This document shows positions 1 through 7,460 of a DNA stretch of 21,577 nucleotides, piece after piece. The translations under genes and the position numbers were made by a program. The notes under the pieces are model-generated. The model had not been told where the DNA came from. It saw nothing but the letters and a program-made list of their open reading frames with translations, and did no database searches. Source of the DNA: Candidatus Woesearchaeota archaeon CG07_land_8_20_14_0_80_44_23. Its GTDB lineage: Archaea > Nanobdellota > Nanobdellia > Woesearchaeales > 0-14-0-80-44-23. The stretch's first letter is position 1, and every line of letters begins with the position of its first letter. The stretch spans positions 1-21,577 of the forward strand of contig PEXD01000071.1 in assembly GCA_002779235.1 (NCBI GenBank), written 5' to 3'.

Positions 1-1471
1 GCGTCAGGTCCATCTGGCTAGTCATACGGTAAGTGTATTGGGCAGTTATCTTTATGTGCCCTTTCCAGGGCTCAAAGCTCTGCTCGCTTGGCATTTTCAC
101 ATCCAGGCCGCAGACATAAGACCTCACTGTCTTTATTGTATAATTTTCAGAATCCTTTTTGTCCAGCTCATACTTGTTAACATAGTTGTTGGATTGCTTG
201 AGTTCGAAGGGGCAGGCGTCATTCTCTTCTGCAATCTTGTAAATCTCCATATTCTTGGGAAGCTCTATGATAATATTGTCAACGCCTATAATTTCGCCGT
301 TGTAGTAGCCCCACTGGTTAAAGAGTGCGAACACCAGCTCTGCAGGAACGCTCTCTTTGGAACCGCTCTTCTGGACTCCTATTGGAACCTGGTTGACCTT
401 TATGCCTATGTTCATCGGGCCGTCATTGAATGTTGCAATGGGGTCTGGGTCTATCTTGTAATGCGTTGAGAGAAAGTCCCTTCCCCACATCTCCATCATG
501 ATGTTTCTCCTTTCTTCATCCATCATGTAAACCGGCAGGTCCGAGGTTGTGTTGAAGGGGAAAGAAATTGAGGTCTTTATAGTATTTATCCCCGAGTTTG
601 TATTCACAGTTTTAAGGATGCAGGTTATCGTCCTCTTGTTGTTGCTTATGTCTGCGAATGGAATTGTTTTTGGGCTGACGCTTTTTGCGTCATTTCCGAT
701 TATTGAGCAGTTTGTGGTTGCCTTTATGCTGCTGTAAATTTTCAGGTTGACCCCGCTCACGTCAGCGGAAACCGTAACCTGCTCTCCCGGCTTGTATTCT
801 TTGTCAGGAAGCATGAGCTGGGGGTCTGAAATTTGTATGCCGACATACTCGCCCTCTGCTTGCCCCCTGGGGCAGTTGCCCGATGCGCACTGTATCTGCG
901 TATCCACATAGTTTGAGAGCTGCTTCCTCATGCTCTGCGTGAATTCAGTTATGCTGGCAACGCCGCCTTTTAGTGCGGGCGCGCCTTTGTTCTCCTGAGC
1001 ATATGACTGCGCCAGCGGCCAGAATATAGGCACAAAATAGAATATCACAAAAAGTATTGCAAGGACTATTATGAACTGAAGCACGCGCCTGCCTGGAATG
1101 AAAAGTAATATCAGAATTATCCCGATAAGAACTCCAATATATATCACTGGGGACAGTCCCATAACATATAGCCCTATTGAGGCGCCTACTGCAGCTGCAA
1201 GCCCGGGAATCTTGGCAGGAAACGATTCCATGAAACTTTGTTTTCTCTGCGCCCACTCAGCCCTTCTTGCTGCCTGCTCAGCACTTATACTATTTCTATA
1301 GCCTTGCAATTCCGGCCTGTTTTTTTCAGCGTCTGCAATCTCACGCTTCAATTCTATGCCGCTTCCCAGTTTTTTGAATGCTGTCTGAATCTGGCTTCCA
1401 AGCTTTGAGAAGAAGCGTCTTTCCTCAGGAGGCGCCTTTGGGCTTATTGCAATACTAGAAGCGTCTGCCAT
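1..1471 (-). CDS. Large membrane-anchored surface protein, C-terminus beyond window edge
   Basis: An open frame of 490 codons runs from an ATG at 1471 down to base 1 without a stop, so the gene is cut by the window. Upstream GAGG at about 1480-1486 can serve as ribosome binding site. The first 85 residues are polar and charged, suggesting a cytoplasmic segment. Three hydrophobic segments follow at about residues 88-105, 108-125 and 131-151. The rest looks exported: beta-rich, with scattered cysteines and with phrases such as PDKEYKPGEQVTVSADVSG that resemble immunoglobulin-like surface domains. No catalytic motif is visible and I do not recognise the family. It lies 79 bases downstream of another anchored protein on the same strand, so the two may act together at the cell surface. 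That the frame is real rests on its length, protein-like composition and the ribosome binding site. Confidence 0.85.
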   Translation of the reverse strand, partial: MADASSIAISPKAPPEERRFFSKLGSQIQTAFKKLGSGIELKREIADAEKNRPELQGYRNSISAEQAARRAEWAQRKQSFMESFPAKIPGLAAAVGASIGLYVMGLSPVIYIGVLIGIILILLFIPGRRVLQFIIVLAILFVIFYFVPIFWPLAQSYAQENKGAPALKGGVASITEFTQSMRKQLSNYVDTQIQCASGNCPRGQAEGEYVGIQISDPQLMLPDKEYKPGEQVTVSADVSGVNLKIYSSIKATTNCSIIGNDAKSVSPKTIPFADISNNKRTITCILKTVNTNSGINTIKTSISFPFNTTSDLPVYMMDEERRNIMMEMWGRDFLSTHYKIDPDPIATFNDGPMNIGIKVNQVPIGVQKSGSKESVPAELVFALFNQWGYYNGEIIGVDNIIIELPKNMEIYKIAEENDACPFELKQSNNYVNKYELDKKDSENYTIKTVRSYVCGLDVKMPSEQSFEPWKGHIKITAQYTYRMTSQMDLT

Positions 1472-1524
1472 CCTCTTTTTTTCCTCACTGGGCACCTAAA
1501 TTTATGTTGTTTTTATTCTTTTCT

Positions 1525-1531
1525 AAAAAAA
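1525..1531 (-). terminator. T-run terminator after the anchored protein
   Basis: Read on the minus strand, a run of seven T follows the stop at 1551 by about 20 bases, within a generally T-rich stretch. Archaeal RNA polymerase commonly stops at such runs without a hairpin. It may only partly separate this gene from the next one on the same strand. Confidence 0.35.
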
Positions 1532-1550
1532 GAGAAAATAATAAAGAAAT

Positions 1551-2756
1551 CTAAGGATTGAAATACTCAACCTTGAGCTCTGAAATTTCCAGGGTGTTTA
1601 TCGGCTCTATCTTGAGCGCATTATTCCCCTGCAGCAGGTCCTCCTTGGGAAATTCATAGGTGTACTCAAAGTTGCTGATGTCAACCCTCTTGATTATGTT
1701 GTTTATCCTGAAGTTGAATTCTTTATGAGATGAGTCCGCGAACCTTATCTTCATTCTCGCCTTCAGCGTCTCGTTAATTATCTTGATGAATTCTTCATTC
1801 TTGATGTTAAAGTAGTATGTCGGGTATTGGATGTCCTTGAATGAGGGCACTATCTTTATCTGCTGGATTGAGTATCTGCCCGCATCTGCACTGAACGCTA
1901 TGTCATTCTCCCCACTGACAAAGTATGATGGCGCAAGGTCAAATGCCAGTGGCGAGCCGCAATCAGGCACAAACTCAGCAACATTTCTGTCATTTATCTC
2001 AACGCTCATTTTTCCTGTTGTAGTGGAGGCGCAATCCACGTAAAAGGAAAGCATATATTTTTCCACATTATTCCTCTCAAAAGAAGCTATGTCAAATGAG
2101 CTCTTGCTGGACTGCATTGAAAGGTCTGTGACATAGCCGGTTATCTTGATGTCAAGGAGATCATAGCTGTTTTCTCTCCAGAAGGCGATTCCCGGGCTTG
2201 AGACAGAAAATTCAAGGGTATTGGTATTATTGGCAAGCAACTCCTTGGGAAGCTCAATAGGATTGGGGTTGTAGCTTGAAACTTCGCTGTTGTAAATCTC
2301 CTGTCCGTTCAGCTTGATTATAAGCCGTCCTGAGTGGCTGCTCGTTGCAAAAGATAATAAAGCATTGTCTGTGGTGTCAACATTTGGAATGTCAAATGTA
2401 ACACTCTTTGAGGAGGAGCCGAAAATGTTGTTCTTCACATAAAATGGATTAATGTTCTTGAGCACAGCGGCATTTCTTGTGACTTTTATAAAAACATCTG
2501 AGATTGAATGCCCGTCGCTGTACTTGTCATATATTGAGGATGGCTCGAGCTTTCCCGGCTGCTCATCCAAAAGCAGCGCATAGGTCTTCTCTGTGCCAGT
2601 AGTGGTGTTTGTGGTGTTCTCTGTTAGAAGCTCCTGCCTGGTCTCAGCGGGCAGAAAGAGTATGTATATTATTATCAAGAGCCCGATTAACCCAATGAGA
2701 ACTCCTGTGTTTGGACCGCCCTGCCCTGCCTTTGACTTCCTGAAATGATTGCGCAT
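1551..2756 (-). CDS. Membrane-anchored exported beta-rich protein, unknown function
   Basis: This 401-residue protein has a basic N-terminus, one membrane segment at about residues 15-36 (GVLIGLIGLLIIIYILFL), and a long exported part rich in Asn, Ser and Thr. The middle holds two stretches resembling the beta-sandwich, galactose-binding type seen in archaeal surface proteins: one near RLIIKLNGQEIYNSE with a following LLANNTNTLEFSVSSPG, and another near MSVEINDRNVAEF with SGENDIAFSA. That comparison is by impression of pattern, not by search. A strong GGAGGAG lies at 2761-2767 just before the ATG, which fixes the start. The gene shares a divergent promoter with pelota and is followed on the same strand by a second anchored protein. 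No enzyme motif was seen. Confidence 0.85.
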   Translation of the reverse strand: MRNHFRKSKAGQGGPNTGVLIGLIGLLIIIYILFLPAETRQELLTENTTNTTTGTEKTYALLLDEQPGKLEPSSIYDKYSDGHSISDVFIKVTRNAAVLKNINPFYVKNNIFGSSSKSVTFDIPNVDTTDNALLSFATSSHSGRLIIKLNGQEIYNSEVSSYNPNPIELPKELLANNTNTLEFSVSSPGIAFWRENSYDLLDIKITGYVTDLSMQSSKSSFDIASFERNNVEKYMLSFYVDCASTTTGKMSVEINDRNVAEFVPDCGSPLAFDLAPSYFVSGENDIAFSADAGRYSIQQIKIVPSFKDIQYPTYYFNIKNEEFIKIINETLKARMKIRFADSSHKEFNFRINNIIKRVDISNFEYTYEFPKEDLLQGNNALKIEPINTLEISELKVEYFNP

Positions 2757-2802
2757 TGTGCTCCTCCGAAAAGCATTACAATTATCACTTCAAACAAATA
2801 AC

Positions 2803-2813
2803 TTTATATATAA
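2803..2813. promoter_or_regulatory. Bidirectional TATA box between pelota and the anchored protein
   Basis: TTTATATATAA is nearly symmetric and sits between two divergent genes. On the plus strand, transcription would start near 2834, leaving a leader of about 16 bases with GAGG at 2842-2845 before the pelota ATG. On the minus strand the start would be near 2782, with a leader of about 26 bases carrying GGAGGAG. Start sites are inferred from the usual 25-base spacing. Confidence 0.6.
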
Positions 2814-2849
2814 ATCTTTTTCTATTGGGACATAGCAAATTGAGGAAAA

Positions 2850-3902
2850 ATGAGAGTCATTTATAAAGACATGAGGAACGGGAAAATCAGGCTCAGGGCA
2901 GAAGCCCTAGATGACCTCTGGACGCTGTCCAACATCATAGAGCCGGGCGACATTGCCAGCGGAAGAACTGTAAGGAAAATAAAGCTGGGAGGAGAAGATG
3001 AAAAGAGCGAGAGCTTCAAGAAGGATGTTTTACTGTCCATCTCAGTTGAAAATGTTGAATTTCAGAAATTCGGAAACACCCTGAGAGTTTCAGGAAAGAT
3101 AATTGAAGGGGCAGAGGATATACCCTCGGGTTCATACCACACACTAAATATTATTCCAGGGACTGAAATAGAGATAGCAAAAAAAGAATGGCTTAACTTC
3201 CAGCTCAGCAGAATAGAGGAGGCCGCAGCCAGCCAGCCCAAAATAATTGTATGCATATTTGAGAGGGAAAAGGCGGTTTTCTACATGCCAAGGGCCCAGG
3301 GCTACGAGAAGCTGCTCGAGCTAAAGGGCGAAGTTGAGAAGAAGATGATGAAAAGCCAGGTCGCCGACTTCTATGCTGAAATTAAAAAGGCAATTATTGA
3401 CTATGACAGCAAGTTTTCCCCAGAAAAAATCATAATTGCAAGCCCTGCATTCTGGAAGGAATACCTCTCAAAGCAGATAACAGAGCCGGAGCTGAAGAGC
3501 AAAATAATTTATTCAACAGTCAGCTCTGCAGATGTGACAGCAGTGGCTGAGCTGATGAAGAGGCCGGAGCTTCAGGCAGTGCTTCGCGAGGACCGCGTCT
3601 CAATGGAGGAATCCCTTGTCTCAGAACTTTTGGAGAAGATAGCCAAGGGCGGGCTTGCAGAATACGGGCTCGAGCAGGTAAAGTTTGCAGTCGAGTCAGG
3701 TGCAGTTGAAAAGCTCCTTGTGACAGATTCATTTATACAGCAGTCCAGGCAGGAGGGCTCCTACACCAATCTTGAGCAGCTCCTGAAGTCAGCAGAGAGG
3801 ATGAAAGGCAAAATTTTCATAATATCCTCTGATAATGGGCCCGGGACAAGATTGGACGGCATAAGCGGGATAGGTGTAGTTCTCAGATATCCGATAAGTT
3901 AA
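2850..3902 (+). CDS. pelA: mRNA surveillance protein pelota
   Basis: Pelota (Dom34) recognises ribosomes stalled without a stop codon and, with an EF1A-like GTPase and ABCE1, splits them for rescue. At 350 residues the protein has the usual archaeal length. The start MRVIYKDMRNGKIRLRAEAL and the segment DDLWTLSNIIEPGD are characteristic of the N-terminal eRF1_1-like domain (about 1-130). The middle domain (about 135-260) lacks the GGQ tripeptide of release factors, as expected for pelota. The C-terminal domain (about 265-350) ends in ISSDNGPGTRLDGISGIGVVLRYPI, typical of the family. ATG at 2850 follows GAGG by four bases. The next gene starts 37 bases downstream on the same strand and could be cotranscribed. 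Confidence 0.97.
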   Translation: MRVIYKDMRNGKIRLRAEALDDLWTLSNIIEPGDIASGRTVRKIKLGGEDEKSESFKKDVLLSISVENVEFQKFGNTLRVSGKIIEGAEDIPSGSYHTLNIIPGTEIEIAKKEWLNFQLSRIEEAAASQPKIIVCIFEREKAVFYMPRAQGYEKLLELKGEVEKKMMKSQVADFYAEIKKAIIDYDSKFSPEKIIIASPAFWKEYLSKQITEPELKSKIIYSTVSSADVTAVAELMKRPELQAVLREDRVSMEESLVSELLEKIAKGGLAEYGLEQVKFAVESGAVEKLLVTDSFIQQSRQEGSYTNLEQLLKSAERMKGKIFIISSDNGPGTRLDGISGIGVVLRYPIS

Positions 3903-3939
3903 TAAATCTGGGCATTTTTTACAGTGCAGGGGTGAAAAA

Positions 3940-4464
3940 ATGGTGAAATATCTGCTTCCAAACAGAACGTATCTCATTCAGAGATTAAATGAGCCGGCTG
4001 AAAGAAAGGGCAAAGCGCTTGTAAATCCTTTTTCTTTTGGAGCAGGATACAGCGGATTAGAAAAAAAGACAGAGGAAACGCTAGCCAAAATCTGGTCGTG
4101 GGATTATATGGGCTCTGCTCAATTTGAAGACGGCATAGCCCAGCGCGCCCTGAAATCTGTTTCAGAATATTTCTCGGCGAATGACTTCGCTGCAGGAACC
4201 TGCCATCTGCCTGATGAGAAAGAGGTGTATTACCTGTGCAGTAGGGAGGATGAAAAGGGGGTTAAAAAGACGATTGAGAAATTATACTCCGACGAGCGCT
4301 CTTTTCACCTGAAGGAGCCCGCGTGGGTAAGACAAAGCTTTAACAACGAAGAATATCATGAGAAAACAGCAGGGTGGCTTGAGCTGAATAATAATTTCAT
4401 ATTTTTCAAGGACAAAAAAATGTATAAGCGGATTCTAGAACAGTTTATAGAACACTTTGTATAA
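3940..4464 (+). CDS. Conserved hypothetical protein with NPFSFG and WDYMGSAQFE motifs
   Basis: This 174-residue soluble protein has no membrane segment. Residues 29-34 read NPFSFG and residues 54-65 read WDYMGSAQFEDG. I recall the combination of an NPF-x-FG box, a glycine-rich turn and an [FW]DYMG-[SA]-A-[EQ]-FE box from hypothetical proteins of tailed phages and their bacterial hosts, but cannot name a Pfam family or a function. After the motif come a small segment with Cys88 and Cys100 and a charged helical C-terminus. A clear AGGGGTG at 3928-3934 supports the ATG. The gene follows pelota by 37 bases and converges on ackA. A phage-related or defence-related role is speculation from the recalled motif. 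Confidence 0.8.
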   Translation: MVKYLLPNRTYLIQRLNEPAERKGKALVNPFSFGAGYSGLEKKTEETLAKIWSWDYMGSAQFEDGIAQRALKSVSEYFSANDFAAGTCHLPDEKEVYYLCSREDEKGVKKTIEKLYSDERSFHLKEPAWVRQSFNNEEYHEKTAGWLELNNNFIFFKDKKMYKRILEQFIEHFV

Positions 4465-4481
4465 CTGCCTGGCATCAAATA

Positions 4482-4489
4482 TTTTTTTT
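4482..4489 (+). terminator. T8 run between convergent genes
   Basis: A run of eight T on the plus strand lies 18 bases after the stop of the WDYMGSA-motif gene, in the 31-base gap before the convergent ackA stop. No hairpin is seen; archaeal T-run termination is the likely mode. Confidence 0.4.
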
Positions 4490-4495
4490 AATAAA

Positions 4496-5698
4496 TTATC
4501 TTCTTTTCAGAACTCTTTCTGTCTCCTCAGCAATCATAAGCTCTTCATTCGTTTTTATCACAAGCACCTTGACCTTTGAGCCCGGCTGTGAGATTATTGT
4601 ATCATTTGCGAGGTTCTTCTTCCAGTCAATTTTGACCCCGAGATATCCAAAGTTTTCCAGCACCGCCTTTCTCATAATTCCTGAATTCTGACCAACGCCT
4701 GCAGTAAATACAATGGCGTCAACCCCGTTCATGACAGCCGCATAGGCGCCGATGTATTTTTGGAGGCGGTGCGCAAATATGTCAAAAGCAAGCTTTGCTT
4801 CTGGCTTATCCTTCCTGCCCAGATTTGCAAGGATGTCCCTGAAATCAGAGGAGAATCCAAGTATGCCTTTTATTCCCGACTCCTTGTTAAGCATATTGTC
4901 AATCTCATCTGCAGAAAGCTTCTGCTCCTTCATCAGGTATAGGATAATTCCCGGGTCAATGTCCCCTGAGCGCGTGCACATCATAAGCCCCTCAAGGGGA
5001 GTGAAGCCCATGCTGGTTTCAATGCTCTTTCCATATTCCACAGCTGCAATTGAGGCGCCGCTTCCGATGTGGCACGTTATTATCCTGAGTTTTTTGATGC
5101 TCTTCTTAAGCACTCTTGCCGCTTCAAGCGCGACATATTCATGGCTTATGCCATGGAAGCCATACTTTCTTATCCTGCCCTTAGTGTAATACTTTAATGG
5201 TATTGGGTAGAGATATGCCTTTTTAGGCATTGTCTGATGAAATGCAGTGTCAAATACAGCCACCTGCCTCTTGCCAGGCATGAGCTTCTCGCACGCCTCA
5301 ATTCCCAAAAGGTTTGGGGGATTGTGCAGGGGGGCAAGCTTTGCATACTTCTTTATGGCAGAAATGACTTTTTTGTCTATAACTGCGCTTTTTGAGAACA
5401 TCTCTCCGCCGTGGACAACCCTGTGCCCTATTGCATCAATATCATTAAGGTCATTAACTGCGCCGGTTTCAATTAGAATCCTGAGGATTTCCCTAAGTGC
5501 ATCCCTGTGGTTTGCCAATGGAAGCAGGAGAATTTTCTCTCCCAAATTCTTTTGCTTTATGCTTACAAAAGAATCCCCAAAGCCAATCCTGTCGGCAATT
5601 CCAGAGCACAATTCCTCTCTATTCCTGAAGAGCGCATACTTAAGAGTAGCGCTTCCCGCATTCACAACAAAAACAAGCATTTTTCCTGCTTTCATCAT
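4496..5698 (-). CDS. ackA: Acetate kinase
   Basis: AckA interconverts acetyl phosphate plus ADP with acetate plus ATP. With Pta it lets the cell make ATP from acetyl-CoA, or activate acetate. The 400-residue protein has the ASKHA-fold signatures: VNAGSATLKY (12-21), the substrate arginine in GHRVVHGGE (Arg93), the aspartate of VFDTAFHQTMP (Asp150), FHGISH (181-186), the phosphate loop HIGSGAS (210-216, where Ser replaces the more usual Asn), TRSGDIDP (242-249) and TAGVGQNS. The frame extends 21 codons further upstream, but the ATG at 5698 shares one base with the pta stop (TGATG), a normal coupling. A third ATG at 5680, giving MLVFVVNAG, matches typical family N-termini and is the main alternative. 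The enzyme pair is uncommon in archaea. Confidence 0.95.
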   Translation of the reverse strand: MMKAGKMLVFVVNAGSATLKYALFRNREELCSGIADRIGFGDSFVSIKQKNLGEKILLLPLANHRDALREILRILIETGAVNDLNDIDAIGHRVVHGGEMFSKSAVIDKKVISAIKKYAKLAPLHNPPNLLGIEACEKLMPGKRQVAVFDTAFHQTMPKKAYLYPIPLKYYTKGRIRKYGFHGISHEYVALEAARVLKKSIKKLRIITCHIGSGASIAAVEYGKSIETSMGFTPLEGLMMCTRSGDIDPGIILYLMKEQKLSADEIDNMLNKESGIKGILGFSSDFRDILANLGRKDKPEAKLAFDIFAHRLQKYIGAYAAVMNGVDAIVFTAGVGQNSGIMRKAVLENFGYLGVKIDWKKNLANDTIISQPGSKVKVLVIKTNEELMIAEETERVLKRR

Positions 5699-6693
5699 CA
5701 ATTGCTCTCTGCCTGTATGGCAGTTATTATCGCCATTCCAACAATGTCCGATGCCTTGCATCCCCTTGAAAGGTCATTCACCGGCTTTGCAAGCCCGATT
5801 ACAATAGGACCTATTGCAGTTGCGCCGCCAAACCTCTCGACAAGCTTGTAGCCGATATTCCCTGCATTCAGGTCGGGAAATATGAGGACTGTGGCATTGC
5901 CCGGAATCCTTGAATCCGGAAACTTCAGCCCTGAAACCTCGGGGACAATTGCAGCGTCAAGCTGCATCTCGCCCTCAATCACAAGGTCAGGCCTTTTTTT
6001 CCTCGCAATCTCTGTAGCATTCCTGACTTTTTCAACGAGCTCATGATTTGCGCTTCCGTGTGTTGAAAATGAGAGCATGGCAACCCTTGGCTCAATACCG
6101 AGCATACTTGCAGCATCTGCAGCGCTTATTGCAATATCAGCGAGCTGTGCCTCATCAGGGTTGGGATTCACAGCGCAGTCGGCAAAAACAAAATTGCCCA
6201 ATCTGTGGATTATCAGAAAGCAGCTGCTTGCAAGCATTATCCCCGGCTTTGTCTTTATTATCTGGAAAGCAGGTCTGAGAGTGTGAGCAGTGGGGTGGGC
6301 TGCGCCTGAGATTACCCCGTCGGCCTCGCCGAGCTTGAGCATCATCGTAGCAGCATAAATCTTATCCTCAAGAAGCTTCCTTGCAGCATCAATGGTAAGC
6401 CCCTTTTTTTTCCTCAGCCCATAAAGTTGCTGCGCATACCTGCCATAGTCAATCTCAGAGAAGTCAATTATCCTGATTTTCTCCTTTGCAGAATCAGCTA
6501 TTTTCAGCCTTGAGAGGCAGGCATTGATTTTCTTGGCTATCTCCTCTTTCTTTCCCAGGAGCACAGGAGTCGCGATTTTGTCTTTTGCAATAAGGCAGGC
6601 CGCTTCAATAATTCTTGGATCATCATTCTCCGGAAAAATTATTCTCTTGTTAAGCCTCTTTGCCTTCTTCTCAAGTTCAGAGAGAATTCCCAT
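5698..6693 (-). CDS. pta: Phosphate acetyltransferase
   Basis: Pta exchanges CoA for phosphate on acetyl-CoA, giving acetyl phosphate for the kinase encoded next. At 331 residues it is the short single-domain form, without the extra N-terminal domains of the E. coli enzyme. Family signatures are in order: RIIFPENDDPR near the N-terminus, ADGVISGAAHPTAHTLRP (124-141), AMLSFSTHGSA (205-215), EGEMQLDAA (240-248), IFPDLNAGNIGYK (271-283) and PVNDLSRGC (304-312). No Shine-Dalgarno sequence precedes the ATG. A TATA-like AATTTAAAT at 6716-6724 is centred 27 bases upstream, so the messenger is probably leaderless. The gene leads a two-gene operon with ackA and diverges from the aIF5A gene. Confidence 0.96.
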   Translation of the reverse strand: MGILSELEKKAKRLNKRIIFPENDDPRIIEAACLIAKDKIATPVLLGKKEEIAKKINACLSRLKIADSAKEKIRIIDFSEIDYGRYAQQLYGLRKKKGLTIDAARKLLEDKIYAATMMLKLGEADGVISGAAHPTAHTLRPAFQIIKTKPGIMLASSCFLIIHRLGNFVFADCAVNPNPDEAQLADIAISAADAASMLGIEPRVAMLSFSTHGSANHELVEKVRNATEIARKKRPDLVIEGEMQLDAAIVPEVSGLKFPDSRIPGNATVLIFPDLNAGNIGYKLVERFGGATAIGPIVIGLAKPVNDLSRGCKASDIVGMAIITAIQAESN

Positions 6694-6763
6694 GAATATT
6701 CGGAATTTTAGGATGAATTTAAATCTTTCTGCCTGTCAAGCATCCTCTCTTAAAAACAAAAAG

Positions 6764-6773
6764 TTTTATAAAT
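6764..6773 (+). promoter_or_regulatory. TATA box of the aIF5A gene
   Basis: TTTTATAAAT is followed by a predicted start near 6795 and a leader of about 32 bases with AAGGT at 6815-6819 before the ATG. The Shine-Dalgarno sequence lies inside a short palindrome, ATACCAAGGTAT, whose two-base spacer is too tight for a hairpin. Confidence 0.6.
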
Positions 6774-6826
6774 AGCCCATATCCCCTAGAAAAAATAATA
6801 ACGTTCAAGATACCAAGGTATTAATT

Positions 6827-7219
6827 ATGACCACAAAAATTGTTGGCGCAAACTCACTCCAAAAAGGCAACTACGTGATAATGGACGGCGCTGCCTGCAG
6901 GGTAACTGATGTCCAGATATCAAAGCCTGGAAAGCACGGGCATTCCAAGGTAAGGTTTGAAGGGAATGGCCTTATAGACAACAAGAAGAGGATTATGGTT
7001 CTCCCAGGGCACGACAATGTTGAAGTTCCAATCATAGAGAAGAAGACAGCGCAGGTGCTTTCAATTTCAGGAGAAAAAGCAAGCGTAATGGACATGGAGT
7101 CATTTGAGACATTTGAGCTTGAGATTCCAGAAGAGCTTAAAGGGCAGGTTACAGACGGATGCTCAATATTATACTGGGTTGTCCTTGACGCAAGGGTAAT
7201 GAAGCAGCTTAAGGTTTGA
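6827..7219 (+). CDS. eif5A: Translation initiation factor aIF5A
   Basis: aIF5A binds the ribosome and helps peptide-bond formation on difficult sequences such as proline runs; it needs a hypusine (or deoxyhypusine) made from one lysine. The 130-residue length is normal for archaea. The N-terminal SH3-like domain carries the loop SKPGKHGHSK (32-41); Lys36 in GKHG is the expected modified residue. The C-terminal half is the OB-fold (about 70-130). The leader has AAGGT seven bases before the ATG. The gene for ribosomal protein L40e starts 13 bases after the stop, so two translation genes are likely cotranscribed. The modifying deoxyhypusine synthase is not in the window. Confidence 0.98.
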   Translation: MTTKIVGANSLQKGNYVIMDGAACRVTDVQISKPGKHGHSKVRFEGNGLIDNKKRIMVLPGHDNVEVPIIEKKTAQVLSISGEKASVMDMESFETFELEIPEELKGQVTDGCSILYWVVLDARVMKQLKV

Positions 7220-7231
7220 ATGGTGTAAGAA

Positions 7232-7390
7232 ATGAAATTTCCAGAAGCAGAAACAAGATTGTTCAAGAATGTGTTTGTCTGCAGGAAGTGCAAGACAAAG
7301 AGAAGGGCTCCTATGATGAAGGTCATGGCAGGGAAGATTTCCTGCAGAAGATGCGGGAGCAAGGCATTAAAGCCAGTCAGGAAGAAGTAA
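7232..7390 (+). CDS. rpl40e: Large-subunit ribosomal protein L40e
   Basis: This 52-residue gene is short enough to be missed by automatic calling and is covered in another frame by a spurious 66-codon frame. The product starts MKFPEAETRLFKNVFVCRKC and has four zinc-binding cysteines in two CxxC pairs, Cys17/Cys20 and Cys38/Cys41, followed by a lysine-rich tail (SKALKPVRKK). The opening FPEAE-R-F, the zinc finger and the basic end match archaeal L40e. GGTG at 7222-7225 is placed suitably before the ATG. It lies 13 bases after the aIF5A gene. The segment between the cysteine pairs (KTKRRAPMMKVMAGKIS) is somewhat divergent from the common archaeal version. Confidence 0.9.
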   Translation: MKFPEAETRLFKNVFVCRKCKTKRRAPMMKVMAGKISCRRCGSKALKPVRKK

Positions 7391-7412
7391 TTTTGAGTTT
7401 TGACTTTATGGC

Positions 7413-7422
7413 ATAAATATAA
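7413..7422 (+). promoter_or_regulatory. TATA box of the site-2 protease gene
   Basis: ATAAATATAA implies a start near 7443, leaving a leader of about 18 bases that still holds GAGAGG (7447-7452) before the ATG at 7461. Confidence 0.5.
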
Positions 7423-7460
7423 TTTTTCTCGAAACTTTTTTAAACCGAGAGGAAAACAGC

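Noticed and set aside
945..1301. Frames of 103 and 67 codons on both strands
   Set aside because: Both lie inside the large minus-strand gene that runs off the window and have no protein-like features.
5699..5761. 21-codon upstream extension of ackA inside pta
   Set aside because: It is the overlapping pta sequence in another frame; AckA proteins begin just before the VNAGS motif.
6813..6822. Palindrome around the aIF5A ribosome binding site as a regulatory hairpin
   Set aside because: The spacer is only two bases, too short for an RNA loop, and the arms are five bases.
7216..7416. 66-codon frame downstream of aIF5A
   Set aside because: It overlaps the L40e gene in another frame; L40e has the zinc cysteines and a ribosome binding site.
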